Shown: positions 62,950-64,000 of the stretch, one piece after another
Layout of the letters: each line of letters begins with the position of its first letter
How positions within the stretch are numbered: the first letter of the stretch is position 1
Assembly (NCBI GenBank): GCA_023362775.1
Contig: JALMGJ010000018.1
Location: 1,054,001 to 1,118,000, forward strand
Origin: Charina bottae
Taxonomy: Eukaryota > Chordata > Lepidosauria > Squamata > Charinaidae
DNA: 64,000 nucleotides
Direction: 5' to 3'
The notes under the pieces: model-generated
Databases searched by the model: none
Told to the model about the DNA's origin: nothing
The model's input: only the letters and a program-made list of their open reading frames with translations
Translations under genes and position numbers: made by a program

Positions 62950-63860
62950 TTCCAGGTTGTGTCCGAAAACACCTTTGTGGCTCTCAGCACAAGAAGCATT
63001 TTATAGACGAGAAATAATAGGCAAACACAAATGGCTAACCTACCGTGAGATACTAGGATTTTGTCAAGGGGAATACAAAATAAAATCAAGAGAACAATTG
63101 GTGGCAGAGGGATATAGTTGCCAGTGGTTTTCTTATTTACAGTTATCAGAAAGATTTAAAGTAGACAAAAGAGTTTATGGTTAAGACTGAGTTTGAAACA
63201 GAATTGTGTAGAAATGATGAACATATAATTGCTAAAATGTATGAACTTCTATTGAAATTTGAAATAGAAGAAGAACAAGTGAAAGAATGTATGATAAAGT
63301 GGGCTAAAAATTTTGGTCATAATATACAGATGGAGCAATGGGAAAATATGTGGTTGAAAGGATTGAAATTTACCCTGTTATAATCTTAAAGAGAATTTTT
63401 ATAAAATGATGTACCAGTGGTATATGTCACCAGAAAAATTGTCTAGAATGTTATAAAGGCACTTTAAAATTATGTTGGAAATGTGAACAAGAAGGGACAT
63501 TTTATCATGTTTAGTGGATGTGTAAAAAAAGCCAGAAAATTCTGGATTCAAATACACACACTGATTCAGAGGATTTTAAAGATTAATATACAATTGAGAC
63601 CAGAGGTTTTTCTTTGGGGATTGATGGACAAACAGTTGGGAAAAACTCATGGAACTTGGTTTTTGTACATGTTAACTGCAGCAAGATTATTGTATGCACA
63701 AAGATGGAAAGATTCAGCACTACCCACAATGGAGGAATGGTTGGTGAAGATGATGCAACTTGCTGAGATGGCTAAATTGATGACTTTGATCAGAAAAAAG
63801 ACAATATCTACGTTTATTGCTGACTGGAAACCCCTTGTGGTCTTTTTTGTGTAAAAGAGA
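62950..63860 (+). mobile_element. L1 LINE ORF2 C-terminal region
   Basis: The plus strand carries the L1 ORF2 C-terminal pattern in several frames: KWLTYREILGFCQG (63030), MYQWYMSPEKLSRM (63410), a Cys-containing segment with EGTFYHV (63500) and WFLYMLTAARLLYAQRWK (63660). Frame breaks at 63183, 63383 and near 63450 make it a pseudogene. The 3' UTR probably continues to the window end. Confidence 0.82.
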
Positions 63861-64000
63861 AAAAAATGAACTTGTGATTTATGGTTTTGATGATTAGGTA
63901 GGATAGATTATAGAAAGAAGAGAGGTATGTTGTGACCATAAAGTAAGAAGTAAATCTATAATTGTACTTATAACTGCTGTAAAGATTGGAAGCCATTTCT

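Overview
This window is nuclear DNA from a vertebrate, most likely a squamate reptile. I infer that from the repeats. There are many copies of a tRNA-derived SINE of the Sauria/Squam type, several BovB (RTE) LINE 3' ends, L2/CR1-clade and L1 LINE pieces, palindromic hAT MITEs, a Ty3/gypsy chromovirus and gammaretrovirus-like endogenous retroviruses. No bacterial or organellar genes are visible. I recognise one host protein-coding gene. Almost everything else is transposon-derived.

Layout. 1-1467 is a decayed LINE cut by a SINE with a clear target duplication. About 1500-6745 is a minus-strand Ty3/gypsy chromovirus (protease, RT, RNase H, integrase, chromodomain), split at 2345-3520 by an L2 fragment and a second SINE family. 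6746-13645 is gene-free and holds a Tigger-like MITE (8877-9216) and a 284-bp palindrome (12924-13207) resembling inverted Penelope-like terminal sequences. 13650-28805 is a minus-strand tandem ERV array, LTR-internal-LTR-internal-LTR, with a 7283-bp period, bounded by one 4-bp target duplication (ACAG). Each unit has a tRNA-Pro-type primer site, a truncated gag, a protease, the RT connection/RNase H/integrase region and a broken env. The catalytic core of RT is missing and about 1.7 kb of unrelated sequence sits in its place. 28933-43219 is dense in hAT MITEs, SINEs, L2, BovB and microsatellites, and includes an L2 fragment with a continuous 3' RT reading frame (30511-31989).

44065-49581 (+) is the host gene: a four-exon class A GPCR of the GPR83 family, 420 codons, with all three introns bounded by GT..AG and an open frame throughout. 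Its probable promoter and 5' UTR lie at about 43220-44064, and a candidate poly(A) signal is at 51187. The introns carry only SINE, MITE and microsatellite insertions.

51200-64000 holds more MITEs, BovB, L1 and LTR pieces. The most unusual object is at 60387-61998: two 682-bp copies of one retroviral LTR in inverted orientation around a 248-bp leader containing a possible primer site. Its ends carry a 4-bp target duplication (CTAG), and it sits inside a SINE that has its own 13-bp target duplication. The best candidates for something not yet described are this inverted-LTR insertion and the RT-less tandem ERV.
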